Notes: generated from the sequence alone by a model not told the origin. A DNA stretch of 64,000 nt from Humibacillus xanthopallidus (GCF_006717145.1 NZ_VFQF01000001.1:2418001-2482000); one strand, 5' to 3'; positions 1 through 8,475 are shown, counted from the first letter of the stretch. Program-made: numbers and translations.

Positions 1-831
1 GACGACAGCCATGCCGCACGAGCCGCCGACGAGCAGTCCCTCCTCGCGGGCGAGGCGGCGGGTCATCTCGAAGGAATCCGCGTCGGACACGGCGATGACC
101 TCGTCCACCACCGACGGGTCGTAGGCGCCGGGCCAGAAGTCCTCACCGACACCCTCGACGAGATACGGCCGGCCGCTGCCGCCGGAGTAGACCGAGCCCT
201 CGGGGTCGGCGGCGATGATGCGCACGGCGCCGTCGCTGACCTCCTTGAGGTACTTGCCGGTGCCGCTGATCGTGCCGCCGGTGCCGGCGCCCGCGACGAA
301 GTGGGTGACGCGTCCGTCGGTGTCGCGCCAGATCTCCGGACCGGTCGTCAGGTAGTGGCTGTTCGGGCCTTCGGGGTTGTAGTACTGGTTGGGCTTCCAC
401 GCGCCGTCGATCTCGCGGACGAGGCGGTCGGACACCGAGTAGTAGGAGTCAGGGTGCTCCGGCTCGACCGCGGTCGGGCACACGACGACCTCGGCGCCGT
501 AGGCCTTGAGGACGTCGCGCTTGTCCTGGCTCACCTTGTCGGGGCAGACGAAGACGCAGGAGTAGCCGCGGCGCTGTGCGACGAGCGCGAGCCCGACGCC
601 GGTGTTGCCGCTCGTCGGCTCGACGATCGTGCCGCCGGGCTTGAGGACGCCCTCGCGCTCGGCCGCCTCGACCATGCGCAGGGCGATGCGGTCCTTGACC
701 GAGCCACCGGGGTTGAAGTACTCGACCTTCGCGAGGACCGTGCACGTCACCCCCGCGTCCTTGACGACGGAGCCGAGCTTGACGAGGGGGGTGTTGCCGA
801 CGAGGTCTGCGACGTTCTCTGCATACTTCAC
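1..831 (-). CDS. cbs: Cystathionine beta-synthase, C-terminus cut off by window edge
   Basis: PLP-dependent beta-replacement enzyme of the cysteine synthase/cystathionine beta-synthase fold, joining serine and homocysteine in transsulfuration. 277 codons are visible and the frame is open at the window edge. NTPLVKL lies at residues 13-19, the PLP lysine is K46 in GGSVKDR, the substrate loop SGNTG is at 74-78 and the phosphate-binding loop GAGTGGTISG at 181-190. The GTG start at 829-831 is preceded by AGGATG about 8 bases upstream; the ATG just above it runs into a stop after three codons. The long insert with YYNPEGPNSHY is typical of actinobacterial Cbs rather than CysK. The regulatory CBS-domain pair expected at the C-terminus would lie outside the window, so cysteine synthase remains a weaker alternative. 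The neighbouring SGNH hydrolase and FadA3-type thiolase match the mycobacterial cbs locus. Confidence 0.9.
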   Translation of the reverse strand, partial: MKYAENVADLVGNTPLVKLGSVVKDAGVTCTVLAKVEYFNPGGSVKDRIALRMVEAAEREGVLKPGGTIVEPTSGNTGVGLALVAQRRGYSCVFVCPDKVSQDKRDVLKAYGAEVVVCPTAVEPEHPDSYYSVSDRLVREIDGAWKPNQYYNPEGPNSHYLTTGPEIWRDTDGRVTHFVAGAGTGGTISGTGKYLKEVSDGAVRIIAADPEGSVYSGGSGRPYLVEGVGEDFWPGAYDPSVVDEVIAVSDADSFEMTRRLAREEGLLVGGSCGMAVV

Positions 832-947
832 CGCACCATCCTAGGCGTGCCGCCGACCCCTCCCACCTGACGGAGCCCGGCACAGCTCGTCGGTGCCGCG
901 GGTTACCGTGGTCCTCCACGAACCGCGGAGCAGGAGGAGTCACGCTC

Positions 948-2072
948 ATGGGACGCGCACGTCGCGCACGCAGGATCGCCCAGACCGCCGCCTTCGGTGG
1001 CGGTGTCGGGGTGGCGGGGCTCGGAGCGATCGGCGCCCTCTCCTACGGCGTGCTGCGCGTCGAGGCGGCACTGACGCGGCGGATCGTCGGCCAGCGCTTC
1101 GAGGCGCCTCCGGTCGACGCGGGGCGCTACGGCTCGGGGTCGGGCACGACGATCCGGATCGTCGTGCTCGGCGACTCGACGGCCGCGGGTCTCGGCGTCG
1201 ACCACCCGCACGAGACGATCGGGGCCACGATCGCCAACGGGGTGGCGGCCTTCAGCGGCCGGCCCGTCGAGGTCACCAACGTGGCCGTCGTCGGCGCCGA
1301 GTCCCCCGGGCTCGAGAGCCAGCTCGACCGGGCCCTTGCCGAGACTCCCTCTCCCGACGTCGCGCTCCTGCTCATCGGCGCCAACGACGTCACCCACCGC
1401 ATCGACCGCTCGGTCGCCGTGCGCCACCTCGAGATGACGGTGCGGCGCCTTCGCGAGAACGGCGCCGAGGTGGTCGTCGGCACGTGCCCCGACCTCGGCG
1501 CCGTCGAGCCCGTGCCGCAGCCGCTGCGATGGCTCGCACGCCGCTGGTCGCGCGACCTCGCCGCCGCCCAGACGGTCGCGGTCGTCGAGGCCGGCGGCAG
1601 AGCCGTCTCGATCGGCGACATGCTCGGCCACGTCTTCTCCGCCGACCCCAAGACGATGTTCAGCGAGGACCGCTTCCACCCGAGCGCCGCCGGTTACGCG
1701 CGCGTGGCCGCCGCCCTCCTGCCGTCCGTCAGCGCCGCCCTCGACCTCTTCGGCGAGCGGACGACCCCGACCCGTCCGAGCCCCCAGCGCGGCGAGGGCA
1801 TCGGCCCCGTCGCCAAGGCAGCGACCCGGGCGGTCGCCCACCCCGGCACTGAGGTCGCCCCTGCCGAGATCGCCGGCCAGTCGCGCGGGCGTCAGGGCCG
1901 GTGGGCGGTGCTCCTGCACCGCATGCGCCCGGCCGTCCCGGCCTCCACCGCCGACCCGCAGCCGGTCCCCCACGGGCCGAGCACCGGCACCGACACCGCC
2001 GACGTCACCGCAGCCGAGCCCGTGTCACCCGACGGGCGTATGCCGTCCCGCGAGGATGCGCCCAGCCGCTGA
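948..2072 (+). CDS. SGNH/GDSL-family hydrolase with N-terminal membrane anchor
   Basis: 374 aa esterase or lipase of the SGNH fold. A hydrophobic segment at about residues 13-36 anchors or exports the protein. Block I GDS is at 75-77 (nucleophile S77), block III GAND at 144-147 (N146), and block V DRFHP at 241-245 (D241, H244 complete the triad). After about residue 265 the chain becomes low-complexity and Pro/Ala/Thr-rich for more than 100 residues, which looks like a disordered tail. The ATG follows a GGAGGAG ribosome site. The gene is divergent from cbs with about 115 bases between starts. The same pairing with cbs is known in Mycobacterium (Rv1075c, a GDSL-type esterase). Substrate unknown. 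Confidence 0.9.
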   Translation: MGRARRARRIAQTAAFGGGVGVAGLGAIGALSYGVLRVEAALTRRIVGQRFEAPPVDAGRYGSGSGTTIRIVVLGDSTAAGLGVDHPHETIGATIANGVAAFSGRPVEVTNVAVVGAESPGLESQLDRALAETPSPDVALLLIGANDVTHRIDRSVAVRHLEMTVRRLRENGAEVVVGTCPDLGAVEPVPQPLRWLARRWSRDLAAAQTVAVVEAGGRAVSIGDMLGHVFSADPKTMFSEDRFHPSAAGYARVAAALLPSVSAALDLFGERTTPTRPSPQRGEGIGPVAKAATRAVAHPGTEVAPAEIAGQSRGRQGRWAVLLHRMRPAVPASTADPQPVPHGPSTGTDTADVTAAEPVSPDGRMPSREDAPSR

Positions 2073-2185
2073 GCCGGTCTGTGGCTCGGCCCCGAGCCCG
2101 TGGCGCGGCACCGGACGGTGGCGCCGGGTGCCCACCGAGTGCGCGACTCGGGCGTGCAAGCGCAGCTCCGGCAGGCGGCATACGG

Positions 2186-2220
2186 CAGGGGTCGTCCGCC
2201 ACGACGGCGAACGACCCCTG
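2186..2220. terminator. Bidirectional terminator-like hairpin
   Basis: A 10-bp stem (CAGGGGTCGT against ACGACCCCTG) with a 15-base loop sits between the convergent SGNH hydrolase and lipoprotein genes. There is no T tract, as usual in GC-rich actinobacteria. Its left flank contains one CGGCATAC motif. Confidence 0.55.
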
Positions 2221-2242
2221 GACGTGTGCTGCGTGACGCAGC

Positions 2243-2998
2243 TCAGGGAAGCGAGATCACCTGGCTGGCGTCGGGCGCCTTGATGCCGAGGTCCTCGTTC
2301 CACTTGGAGAAGTCGAGCTGGCCCGGGCTCTTCGCGGAGCCGGTGAAGCGGACGACCTCGAGCTTGTCCTTCGACACGTAGAGCGCGCCCTCGGTCTTGC
2401 CCTTGGTGTCAGTGATGACCCAGCAGTCGATGCCGTTGACGGTCTCCTCGCCCACGTCGGAGGAGACCTGGTCGGGCGTCACGGCCCCGAAGGCCTTCTC
2501 GAGGAAGGCCTTGAGGCTGAGGCTCTCGGTCATCGAGGCAGCCGAGGCCGGCGCCTTGATGAACTTGTCCTTGGCGGCGAGCACCTTGGCCGGAGCGTTC
2601 TGCTTCTTCCAGAAGGTCTCATCACCCTGGATGAAGATGCCCTCGGGCACCGAGATGACGCGGGCCTTGCCGTCTCCTGCCGACTCGATCGTGATGTCGG
2701 CCGTCTTGCCGTCGCTCGTGCCCTTGAAGTCGATCGCCATCTTCTTGCCGCTGTCCTCGACGTTGCCGGCGAAGGCGCCGGACATCGCGGCCAGGGCGTT
2801 GGTCTTCGCCTTGTCGAGCACCTCGCTGGCCGTCGGCGCGTCAGCCGCTGCGGTGGTCGTGCTCGTGGCTGCCGGGGTCGAGCCCGCCGACCCGGTCGCG
2901 CCGGTAGTCGGCGTCTCGGACTTGGAGCAGGCCGCTGCTCCGAGGCTGATGGTGAGCGCGCCGGCGAGCGCGACCACACGCGTGGTCATGGTCTTCAT
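2243..2998 (-). CDS. Secreted lipoprotein, LppX/LprAFG-like
   Basis: 251 aa from the ATG at 2998. The start is chosen because it is followed directly by a signal peptide (TTRVV then a hydrophobic core) ending in an acceptable lipobox, with acylated C24 in GAAACSK. The further-upstream in-frame start adds only proline-rich non-signal sequence. Next comes a Thr/Ala/Ser-rich linker (about 25-55), then a roughly 190-residue domain with alternating polar strands (SGAFAGNVEDSGKKMAIDF, GIDCWVITDTKGKT). This resembles the half-barrel fold of the mycobacterial LppX/LprG/LprA family, whose members carry lipids across the periplasm. That family assignment rests on pattern only. It is convergent with the SGNH hydrolase and divergent from the thiolase. 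Confidence 0.75.
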   Translation of the reverse strand: MKTMTTRVVALAGALTISLGAAACSKSETPTTGATGSAGSTPAATSTTTAAADAPTASEVLDKAKTNALAAMSGAFAGNVEDSGKKMAIDFKGTSDGKTADITIESAGDGKARVISVPEGIFIQGDETFWKKQNAPAKVLAAKDKFIKAPASAASMTESLSLKAFLEKAFGAVTPDQVSSDVGEETVNGIDCWVITDTKGKTEGALYVSKDKLEVVRFTGSAKSPGQLDFSKWNEDLGIKAPDASQVISLP

Positions 2999-3254
2999 GG
3001 GTTCCCCTGGTGGTCTGGGCGGGGCCGCGATGGGCGGCAGTGGCCTCACCGGAGCGCGGGGCGCAACCTTCGGCGGAGCCGAGAGGGGGCCTGCGCAACG
3101 GGTCGGAGCCAGCCTACCCGTCACGGCGAGACGCAGGTCATGGCCGGCGGCCTGTCCAACCGGTGTGAGGACGTCCTACCATCGTGGGACTGAGCAAGCG
3201 CTTAGTCGCCCGACGCACCGCCGCACGGGCGCCGACGCAGTGCAGGAGAACCCC

Positions 3255-4478
3255 GTGACCGAAGCCGTCATCGTCTCGACCGCCCGCTCCCCGTTCGGCC
3301 GGGCCTTCAAGGGCTCGCTCAAGGACGTGAGGCCCGATGACCTCGCCGCGACCGTCATCCAGGCCGCCCTCGACAAGGTGCCGGGGCTCGACCCGCGGCT
3401 CGTCGAGGACCTCTACCTCGGCTGCGCGGAGCCGTCCGGTCGGCACGGGTCCAACATGGCCAAGGTCGTCGCCACGCTCCTCGACCTCGACGCGACCCCG
3501 GCCGCGACGATCAACCGCTTCTGCGCCTCCTCCGCCCAGACGACGCGGATGGCCTTCCACGCCATCAAGGCCGGCGAGGGCGACATCTTCGTCTCGGCCG
3601 GCGTCGAGTGCGTCTCGCAGTACACCGACTGGGCCGGTGCCGGCGGCGCCAAGGAGGACCAGCAGAACGGCCGCTTCGCCGAGGCCCAGGCCCGCACGAA
3701 GCGCATCGCCGAGAGCAACGAGACGTGGACCGACCCGCGCGAGGAGGGTCGGCTGCCCGACATCTACATCGCGATGGGCCAGACGGCCGAGAACGTCGCG
3801 ACGGCATACGGCATCTCCCGCGAGCGCCAGGACGAGTGGGGCGTCACGAGCCAGAACCGCGCCGAGGCGGCCATCGGCCGAGGCTTCTTCGACTGGGAGA
3901 TCAGCCCCGTCACCGCCCCTGACGGCACCGTCGTCACCAAGGACGACGGCCCCCGTGCGGGTGTCACGCTCGAGGCCGTCCAGGGTCTGAACCCGGTCTT
4001 CCGCCAGCAGGGCACGGTCACGGCCGGCAACTGCTGCCCGCTCAACGACGGTGCAGCGGCCCTCGTCATCATGAGCGACACCAAGGCCAAGGAGCTCGGG
4101 CTCGAGCCGCTCGCCCGCGTCGTGTCGACGGCCGCGACCGGCCTCTCCCCCGAGATCATGGGCCTCGGTCCGGTGGAGGCGACCAACCTCGCCCTCAAGC
4201 GGGCCGGCCTGTCGATCGGCGACATCGACCTCTACGAGATCAACGAGGCCTTCGCCGCCCAGGTCATCGGGTCGGCCGATCAGATCGGCATGGACTACGA
4301 CAAGCTCAACGTCAACGGCGGTGCCATCGCCATCGGCCACCCCTTCGGGGCCACCGGCGCCCGCATCACGGGCACCCTCATCAACGCCCTGCGCGAGCGC
4401 GACGAGCAGTTCGGGCTCGAGACGATGTGCGTCGGCGGCGGCCAGGGCATGGCCGTCATCTTCGAGCGCCTCAGCTGA
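3255..4478 (+). CDS. fadA: Acetyl-CoA C-acyltransferase (thiolase, FadA type)
   Basis: 407 aa thiolase that cleaves 3-ketoacyl-CoA in fatty-acid beta-oxidation, or acts as acetyl-CoA acetyltransferase. The GTG start at 3255 follows AGGAG by about 7 bases; the frame is open far upstream but that part is shadow sequence. The nucleophile is C90 in NRFCASS, the general-base histidine is H362 in AIGHPFGATG, and the second catalytic cysteine is C392 in CVGGGQG. NEAFAAQ is also present. The length is normal for the family. The nearby cbs and SGNH genes match the mycobacterial fadA3 locus. No partner 3-hydroxyacyl-CoA dehydrogenase is in the window, so it probably works with enzymes encoded elsewhere. 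Confidence 0.92.
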   Translation: MTEAVIVSTARSPFGRAFKGSLKDVRPDDLAATVIQAALDKVPGLDPRLVEDLYLGCAEPSGRHGSNMAKVVATLLDLDATPAATINRFCASSAQTTRMAFHAIKAGEGDIFVSAGVECVSQYTDWAGAGGAKEDQQNGRFAEAQARTKRIAESNETWTDPREEGRLPDIYIAMGQTAENVATAYGISRERQDEWGVTSQNRAEAAIGRGFFDWEISPVTAPDGTVVTKDDGPRAGVTLEAVQGLNPVFRQQGTVTAGNCCPLNDGAAALVIMSDTKAKELGLEPLARVVSTAATGLSPEIMGLGPVEATNLALKRAGLSIGDIDLYEINEAFAAQVIGSADQIGMDYDKLNVNGGAIAIGHPFGATGARITGTLINALRERDEQFGLETMCVGGGQGMAVIFERLS

Positions 4479-4504
4479 CCGCAACCCCCGCAATCGAAAG
4501 AGGA

Positions 4505-4569
4505 CTCCCCAATCGAAAGAGCGATCCGTCGGCACAGCATGCCGACGGATCGCTCTTTCGATTGGGGAG
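4505..4569. terminator. Long perfect hairpin, ATCGAAAGAGC repeat family copy 1
   Basis: The two 30-base arms (4505-4534 and 4540-4569) are perfectly complementary around the 5-base loop CAGCA. The outer part AATCGAAAGAGC / GCTCTTTCGATT recurs at 37.1 and 39.2 kb, while the inner part here (GATCCGTCGGCA) is different. A partial extra copy of the left end (CAATCGAAAGAGGA) starts near 4491. The position between convergent thiolase and 104-aa genes fits a bidirectional terminator. Confidence 0.7.
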
Positions 4570-4618
4570 GAGTGTTCCTGTCGACCCGGCGGGGTGCCCG
4601 ACGACGTGCTCTCTCGAC

Positions 4619-4933
4619 TCAGAGGGAGCGGCGTATGCCGGCCAGCTCCTCCGCGACCGCGGCTGCGTCGGTGCCGGGCTGGGCCCGGAAGAGGTCGTGG
4701 ACCATGACGGTCAGCTGGTCCATTACGACTGCGGGGCCGAGGTCGGGCACCTGCCGGGCCGCAGCCCCGCGAGACCCGGCCACGCGGTCGGCCAGCGACT
4801 GGACGAGGACCCGGACGGACGGCATACGCGAAAGCGCGTGGTCGAGCGGCAGCTGGTGCCACCGCTCGACCACGCGCCGGAGCTCGTCGGACACCTCGTG
4901 CGGGGTCGGCGAACCCACGCTCGACGGTGTCAC
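4619..4933 (-). CDS. Small conserved hypothetical protein
   Basis: 104 aa, function not recognised. The protein is mostly alpha-helical by composition, acidic, with no signal peptide or membrane segment. It is supported as a real gene by an intact frame with ordinary codon use, a start 7 bases after the stop of the upstream Bax inhibitor-1 gene (likely the same transcript), and a well-placed hairpin just beyond its stop. A one-residue-heavy pattern such as LADRVAGSRGAAARQVPDLGPAVVMDQ would fit a small helical bundle. It may be a partner or regulator of the membrane protein before it, but nothing in the sequence proves that. Confidence 0.65.
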   Translation of the reverse strand: MTPSSVGSPTPHEVSDELRRVVERWHQLPLDHALSRMPSVRVLVQSLADRVAGSRGAAARQVPDLGPAVVMDQLTVMVHDLFRAQPGTDAAAVAEELAGIRRSL

Positions 4934-4940
4934 GAGGGTG

Positions 4941-5825
4941 TCAGTCGCGCAGGCGCGCGAAGAGACGGACGAACTCGATGTAGAGCCAGACGATCGAGAC
5001 GATCAGACCGTGGGCGAGCAGCCACGAGTACTTCTTCGGGGCGCCGACCTGCACGGCGTGGTCGATCGAGTCGAAGTCGATGGCCAGCGAGTAGGACGCG
5101 AGGCCGACACCGAGCAGCGACAGGATGATGCCGAGGCTGCCGCTGCCGCCGAAGCCCCAGCCGCTGATGACGCCTGTCCAGAGCAGGACGACCTGCAGCA
5201 GCGAGAAGAGGGCGTAGCCGACGATCGCGAAGAAGAACATCCGGCGGGTCTTGGCGTTGACCTTGACGAAGCCGGTGGCGTAGCCGATGTACATCGCGAC
5301 GAACACGCAGAGCGTCGCGAGGACGGCCATCTGCACGACGCCTTCGTACTGCGGGATGGAGTTGATGTACTGGCTGAAGGCGCCGAGGAAGGCGCCCTGC
5401 AGCACGGCGTAGACCATGATGAGCGGGACGGAGACCTTCTTCATGAAGGCGATTCCGAGCCCGATGACGAGCGTGCCGATCATGCCGCCCATCCAGAAGA
5501 GCAGCGTCATGCTCGGGTTGGCCGCGGTCCACGCCCACGAGACGCCGGCGACAGCGACCGTGAGGACGAACAGCGCCGCGCTCTTGATGATGATGTCGTC
5601 GATGGTGACGCGACCGGTGTCGGCCGGGCCGGCCGCCTGCCGCGCGTACATGTCGTTGAGCTGCTGCGCCGTCATCGCGTCCTGGGTCGCGTAGCCCGTC
5701 GTCGCCGCCTGCGTGCCCTGCTGCGCCGGCTGCTGCGGACTGCCCTGGGGCGCGCCGAAACCGGCGTAGCGCTCCTTCTCGATCTGCTTGTTGAGCCGGT
5801 CGAAGACCGGGTTTCCACCTGCCAT
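4941..5825 (-). CDS. Bax inhibitor-1/YccA family membrane protein
   Basis: 294 aa integral membrane protein. A cytoplasmic Gln/Pro/Ala-rich N-terminal region (about 1-75) precedes seven hydrophobic segments between about 83 and 285. The C-terminal stretch SLAIDFDSIDHAVQVGAPKKY followed by WLYIEFVRLFARLRD is characteristic of the bacterial BI-1-like family; the paired acidic residues correspond to the proposed pH-sensing aspartates of calcium-leak BsYetJ. Physiological role in actinobacteria is not established. It is the first gene of a likely two-gene unit with the 104-aa protein. The ATG at 5825 follows a purine-rich AGGAGCG about 8 bases upstream. Confidence 0.9.
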   Translation of the reverse strand: MAGGNPVFDRLNKQIEKERYAGFGAPQGSPQQPAQQGTQAATTGYATQDAMTAQQLNDMYARQAAGPADTGRVTIDDIIIKSAALFVLTVAVAGVSWAWTAANPSMTLLFWMGGMIGTLVIGLGIAFMKKVSVPLIMVYAVLQGAFLGAFSQYINSIPQYEGVVQMAVLATLCVFVAMYIGYATGFVKVNAKTRRMFFFAIVGYALFSLLQVVLLWTGVISGWGFGGSGSLGIILSLLGVGLASYSLAIDFDSIDHAVQVGAPKKYSWLLAHGLIVSIVWLYIEFVRLFARLRD

Positions 5826-5962
5826 GTGAGTGCGCTCCTAAAAGCACTGGGTGCCACGTCCCGCTCCTGGGCGTGGCGACTGTCCCCAAGCGTAAGCGAA
5901 CGCGCCCCTGTGAAAGGTTCCCCACTCTGTGCGCGCGACGGGTGAGACGAGATCGTGACGCG

Positions 5963-6018
5963 ACGCTCGCGTGGGGCGGGGAGCCCGGGCACGCTCGCGT
6001 GGGGCGGGGAGCCCGGGC
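5963..6018. repeat. Perfect 28-bp tandem duplication
   Basis: Two identical 28-base copies (5963-5990 and 5991-6018) beginning ACGCTCGCGTGGGG and ending GAGCCCGGGC lie 20 bases upstream of the tRNA gene, between it and the start of the Bax inhibitor-1 gene. They are too close to the tRNA 5' end not to fall in its promoter region. Confidence 0.9.
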
Positions 6019-6037
6019 GGCGGCATACTGGGGCGGC

Positions 6038-6112
6038 GCCCCCGTGGCCCAACTGGCAGAGGCAGGCGACTTAAAATCGCCACTGGTGAGGGTTCGAGTC
6101 CCTCCGGGGGTA
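6038..6112 (+). tRNA. tRNA-Leu (anticodon TAA), atypical class I form
   Basis: 75 nt cloverleaf. The acceptor GCCCCCG (6038-6044) pairs with CGGGGGT (6105-6111), with a G-U first pair and discriminator A6112. The anticodon stem GGCGA/TCGCC encloses the loop CTTAAAA, so the anticodon is TAA (6072-6074), which reads UUA leucine codons. The T arm is GAGGG-TTCGAGT-CCCTC. The variable loop is only six bases (ACTGGT, 6082-6087), whereas tRNA-Leu normally has a long class II variable arm. CCA is not encoded. Charging identity is therefore uncertain; the name follows the anticodon only. Confidence 0.82.
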
Positions 6113-6349
6113 CATAGAAGGCGGAAGCGGACGCCGTGACGTGTGATCTGCAGCACGATCTGGTCACAGACCGCCCGTGTCGTGAGCGAGATGCACGAGC
6201 CCACGCGTGCGGGGGCATAGACTAGAACAGCATTCAGGGTCCAGGGGCGGTTTCATCGCGTTCACTTTTCGGACCACCAGCCACGCGCACAACGGCGAGC
6301 CACGGCGAGAAGAAGAAGAGCAGCGACGATACGCAACGAGGAGTCGAGA

Positions 6350-7918
6350 GTGCTGGAGCAACGTGTCGTGGGCACGCCCCCGACGGTTCTGGCGCGTCCC
6401 GACGCCGTGCGGCTGGCCGTGACCCACTGGTTGACCCGCCTCGCCACGGCTCTGCACCTCGCGTGGGCCGACCCGATGGTCCGCCGCGGCACGCTCGGCA
6501 TGGGCCTCGTCAGCGCCGGCTCGCTGACTCCGGCCTTCCTGCCGCCCAAGGCGCCGATCATCGAGCAGCTCCACCTCGGGTGGCTCGGCGAGGGCGTCGG
6601 CCGCTTCGCCGCGACCGTGCTCATCATCGCCGGCCTCGCCCTGCTCGTCGACGCCTGGCTGCGGATGCGCCCGCGCAACGGCCGCCGCGTGCCGAGCCTC
6701 ACCTGGGTCTTCTGGAGCCTGCCCGTCCTGCTCGCTCCCCCGCTCTTCAGCCGCGATGCCTACAGCTACGCCGCGCAGGGCCTCATCGTCCAGCGCGGGC
6801 TCGACCCCTACGCCTACGGCCCCTACTGGGTCCCCGGTCAGTACGCCGACCAGGTCGACCCGATGTGGATGCTCACGCCCGCGCCCTACGGTCCGCTCGC
6901 GCTCCAGGTGCAGCACTTCATCGTCGCGATCACGGGAGACAACGCCTACCTCGCTGCCGTGCTCATGCGCCTGCCGGCGCTGGCCGCGGTCGCGCTGCTC
7001 GCGTGGACGCTGCCGCGCCTCGCCAAGCGCTTCGGGGTCAGCCCGTCGCACGCCCTGTGGCTCGCCGTGCTCAACCCCCTCGTCATCATGCACTTCGTGG
7101 GTGGCGCCCACGGCGACGCCGTCATGGTCGCTCTCGTCGCCCTCGCGCTCTACGTCGCCAGCCTCGGGCGCTTCTGGGTCGGCGCCGCGCTCATCGCTGC
7201 CGCAGCGAGCTACAAGCAGACCGGTGCGCTGGCGCTCGTCGGGGTCATCGGCATGGCGATGCAGGCCGACGGAACGGCAGGCCTGGGTGCGTCGGCCCGC
7301 CTCCGCTCCCTCATCCGCCACGGCATCACGCTGACCCTCGTCACCATCGCCTCCTTCACGGCGATCACGGTGCTCACCGGGCTCGGCTGGGGCTGGACCT
7401 CCAACCTCTCGGTCCCCGCGAGCCTCCGCTCGCTCATCGCCCCGCCGACCTTCGTCGGCGCGTCGATCGAGTGGTTCATGAACCTCGCCGGTATGCCGCT
7501 CGCGACCGCCGCGGCCGCCGTGCCCATCGCGCAGAGCATCGGCCTGCTCGTGGGCCTCGTCTCGATCGGCGTCATCGTCTGGCGCGTCGGCCCCCGCAAG
7601 CCGGTGCTGGCCGCTGCCGGCGCGCTGCTCGCGCTCGTCGCCTCCGGCCCCGTCATCCACCCGTGGTACCTCCTGTGGGGCGGCGTCCTCCTCGGGGCCG
7701 TGCGCCTCTCGGAGCGGGCCACCCGGGCCGTCATCTTCGTGACGCTCTTCTTCGTCACCTACGGCGCGGTCGATGCGACCGTCTCCAACGGCACGTGGGC
7801 GCTGGGCGTGTCCGCAGCGATCTGGATGATCGGCCGGTTCGTCGTCTCGCGCCGAGGCAGTGGTGAGCCCGCCGCGCCCGAGCGGGCGATGCGGCCCGTC
7901 GGCGCCAGCGCTGCCTGA
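6350..7918 (+). CDS. mptB: MptB-like polyprenol-phosphomannose-dependent mannosyltransferase
   Basis: 522 aa polytopic glycosyltransferase of the GT-C class. It is predicted to transfer mannose from polyprenyl-phosphomannose to a lipomannan or related envelope glycan on the outer face of the membrane, as alpha-1,6-mannosyltransferase MptB does in Corynebacterineae. About 12-13 hydrophobic segments are visible. The conserved loop FSRDAYSYAAQG (about 134-145), followed by GLDPYAYGPYW, holds the acidic residue typical of the family. NPLVIMHFVGGAHGDAVM and a C-terminal HPWYLLWGG are further family hallmarks. The GTG start at 6350 has GAGGAG 6-11 bases upstream. Acceptor specificity cannot be read from sequence. 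The last codons and stop are tandemly duplicated (see the repeat at 7899). Confidence 0.88.
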   Translation: MLEQRVVGTPPTVLARPDAVRLAVTHWLTRLATALHLAWADPMVRRGTLGMGLVSAGSLTPAFLPPKAPIIEQLHLGWLGEGVGRFAATVLIIAGLALLVDAWLRMRPRNGRRVPSLTWVFWSLPVLLAPPLFSRDAYSYAAQGLIVQRGLDPYAYGPYWVPGQYADQVDPMWMLTPAPYGPLALQVQHFIVAITGDNAYLAAVLMRLPALAAVALLAWTLPRLAKRFGVSPSHALWLAVLNPLVIMHFVGGAHGDAVMVALVALALYVASLGRFWVGAALIAAAASYKQTGALALVGVIGMAMQADGTAGLGASARLRSLIRHGITLTLVTIASFTAITVLTGLGWGWTSNLSVPASLRSLIAPPTFVGASIEWFMNLAGMPLATAAAAVPIAQSIGLLVGLVSIGVIVWRVGPRKPVLAAAGALLALVASGPVIHPWYLLWGGVLLGAVRLSERATRAVIFVTLFFVTYGAVDATVSNGTWALGVSAAIWMIGRFVVSRRGSGEPAAPERAMRPVGASAA

Positions 7919-7944
7919 GCCGCTCGGCGCCAGCGCTGCCTGAG
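7899..7944. repeat. 21-bp direct repeat covering the mptB stop codon
   Basis: TCGGCGCCAGCGCTGCCTGA plus one G occurs at 7899-7919 and again at 7924-7944, 25 bases apart. The first copy contains the last codons and the TGA stop of the mannosyltransferase; the second lies just after it. It reads as a recent small duplication that was neutral because translation already ends in copy one. Confidence 0.85.
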
Positions 7945-8056
7945 TCCGCCGGGCGCAGGTCACCCGGCGAGGGTGATGATCCGGGCAAGGGGTACTTCCT
8001 AGCCTTGGATCAAGAGGCTCCGCCCCGGAGTCCTCACCCCCATAAAGAGGTGCTCC

Positions 8057-8434
8057 GTGAATTTCTGGCAGTTCTTCTGGCTCCTCGTGTGGAGCTTCTT
8101 CTTCGTCGCCTTCCTCATCGCGCTCTTCCAGATCGTCGTCGACCTGTTCCGCGACCAGGAGCTCAGCGGCTGGTGGAAGGCCCTGTGGCTCATCTTCCTG
8201 CTCTTCGCTCCCGTCCTCGGCGCGCTGGTCTACCTCATCGCCCGCGGCAACGGCATGGCCAAGCGCCAGATGCGTGACGCGACCGACGCCAAGCAGGCGA
8301 CCGACGCGTACATCCAGTCCGTTGCCAAGCAGAGCAACCCGGCCGAGCAGATCGCGACGGCGAAGGGACTGCTCGACAGCGGCGCCATCTCGCAGGCCGA
8401 GTTCGACGCCCTCAAGGCCAAGGCTCTCACCTGA
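8057..8434 (+). CDS. PLD_N and SHOCT domain small membrane protein
   Basis: 125 aa. Two hydrophobic segments (about 5-30 and 42-64) with WWKALWLIFLLFAPVLGALVYL form a PLDc_N-type module. The C-terminal 35 residues (NPAEQIATAKGLLDSGAISQAEFDALKAKAL) are a clear SHOCT motif, a short helical hairpin found at the ends of many unrelated bacterial proteins and thought to mediate oligomerisation. The GTG start at 8057 is preceded by GAGGTG. It stands alone between mptB and the convergent ppx operon, with a strong hairpin after it. Cellular role unknown. Confidence 0.85.
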   Translation: MNFWQFFWLLVWSFFFVAFLIALFQIVVDLFRDQELSGWWKALWLIFLLFAPVLGALVYLIARGNGMAKRQMRDATDAKQATDAYIQSVAKQSNPAEQIATAKGLLDSGAISQAEFDALKAKALT

Positions 8435-8475
8435 GTACCTGACCACCTGGGCAGCTGGCCAGGCGGCCGGAACGT

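Noticed and set aside
6164-8446. Long minus-strand open frame (760 codons)
   Set aside because: Antisense of mptB and the SHOCT gene; Glu/Asp/Arg/Gly-rich without domain features.
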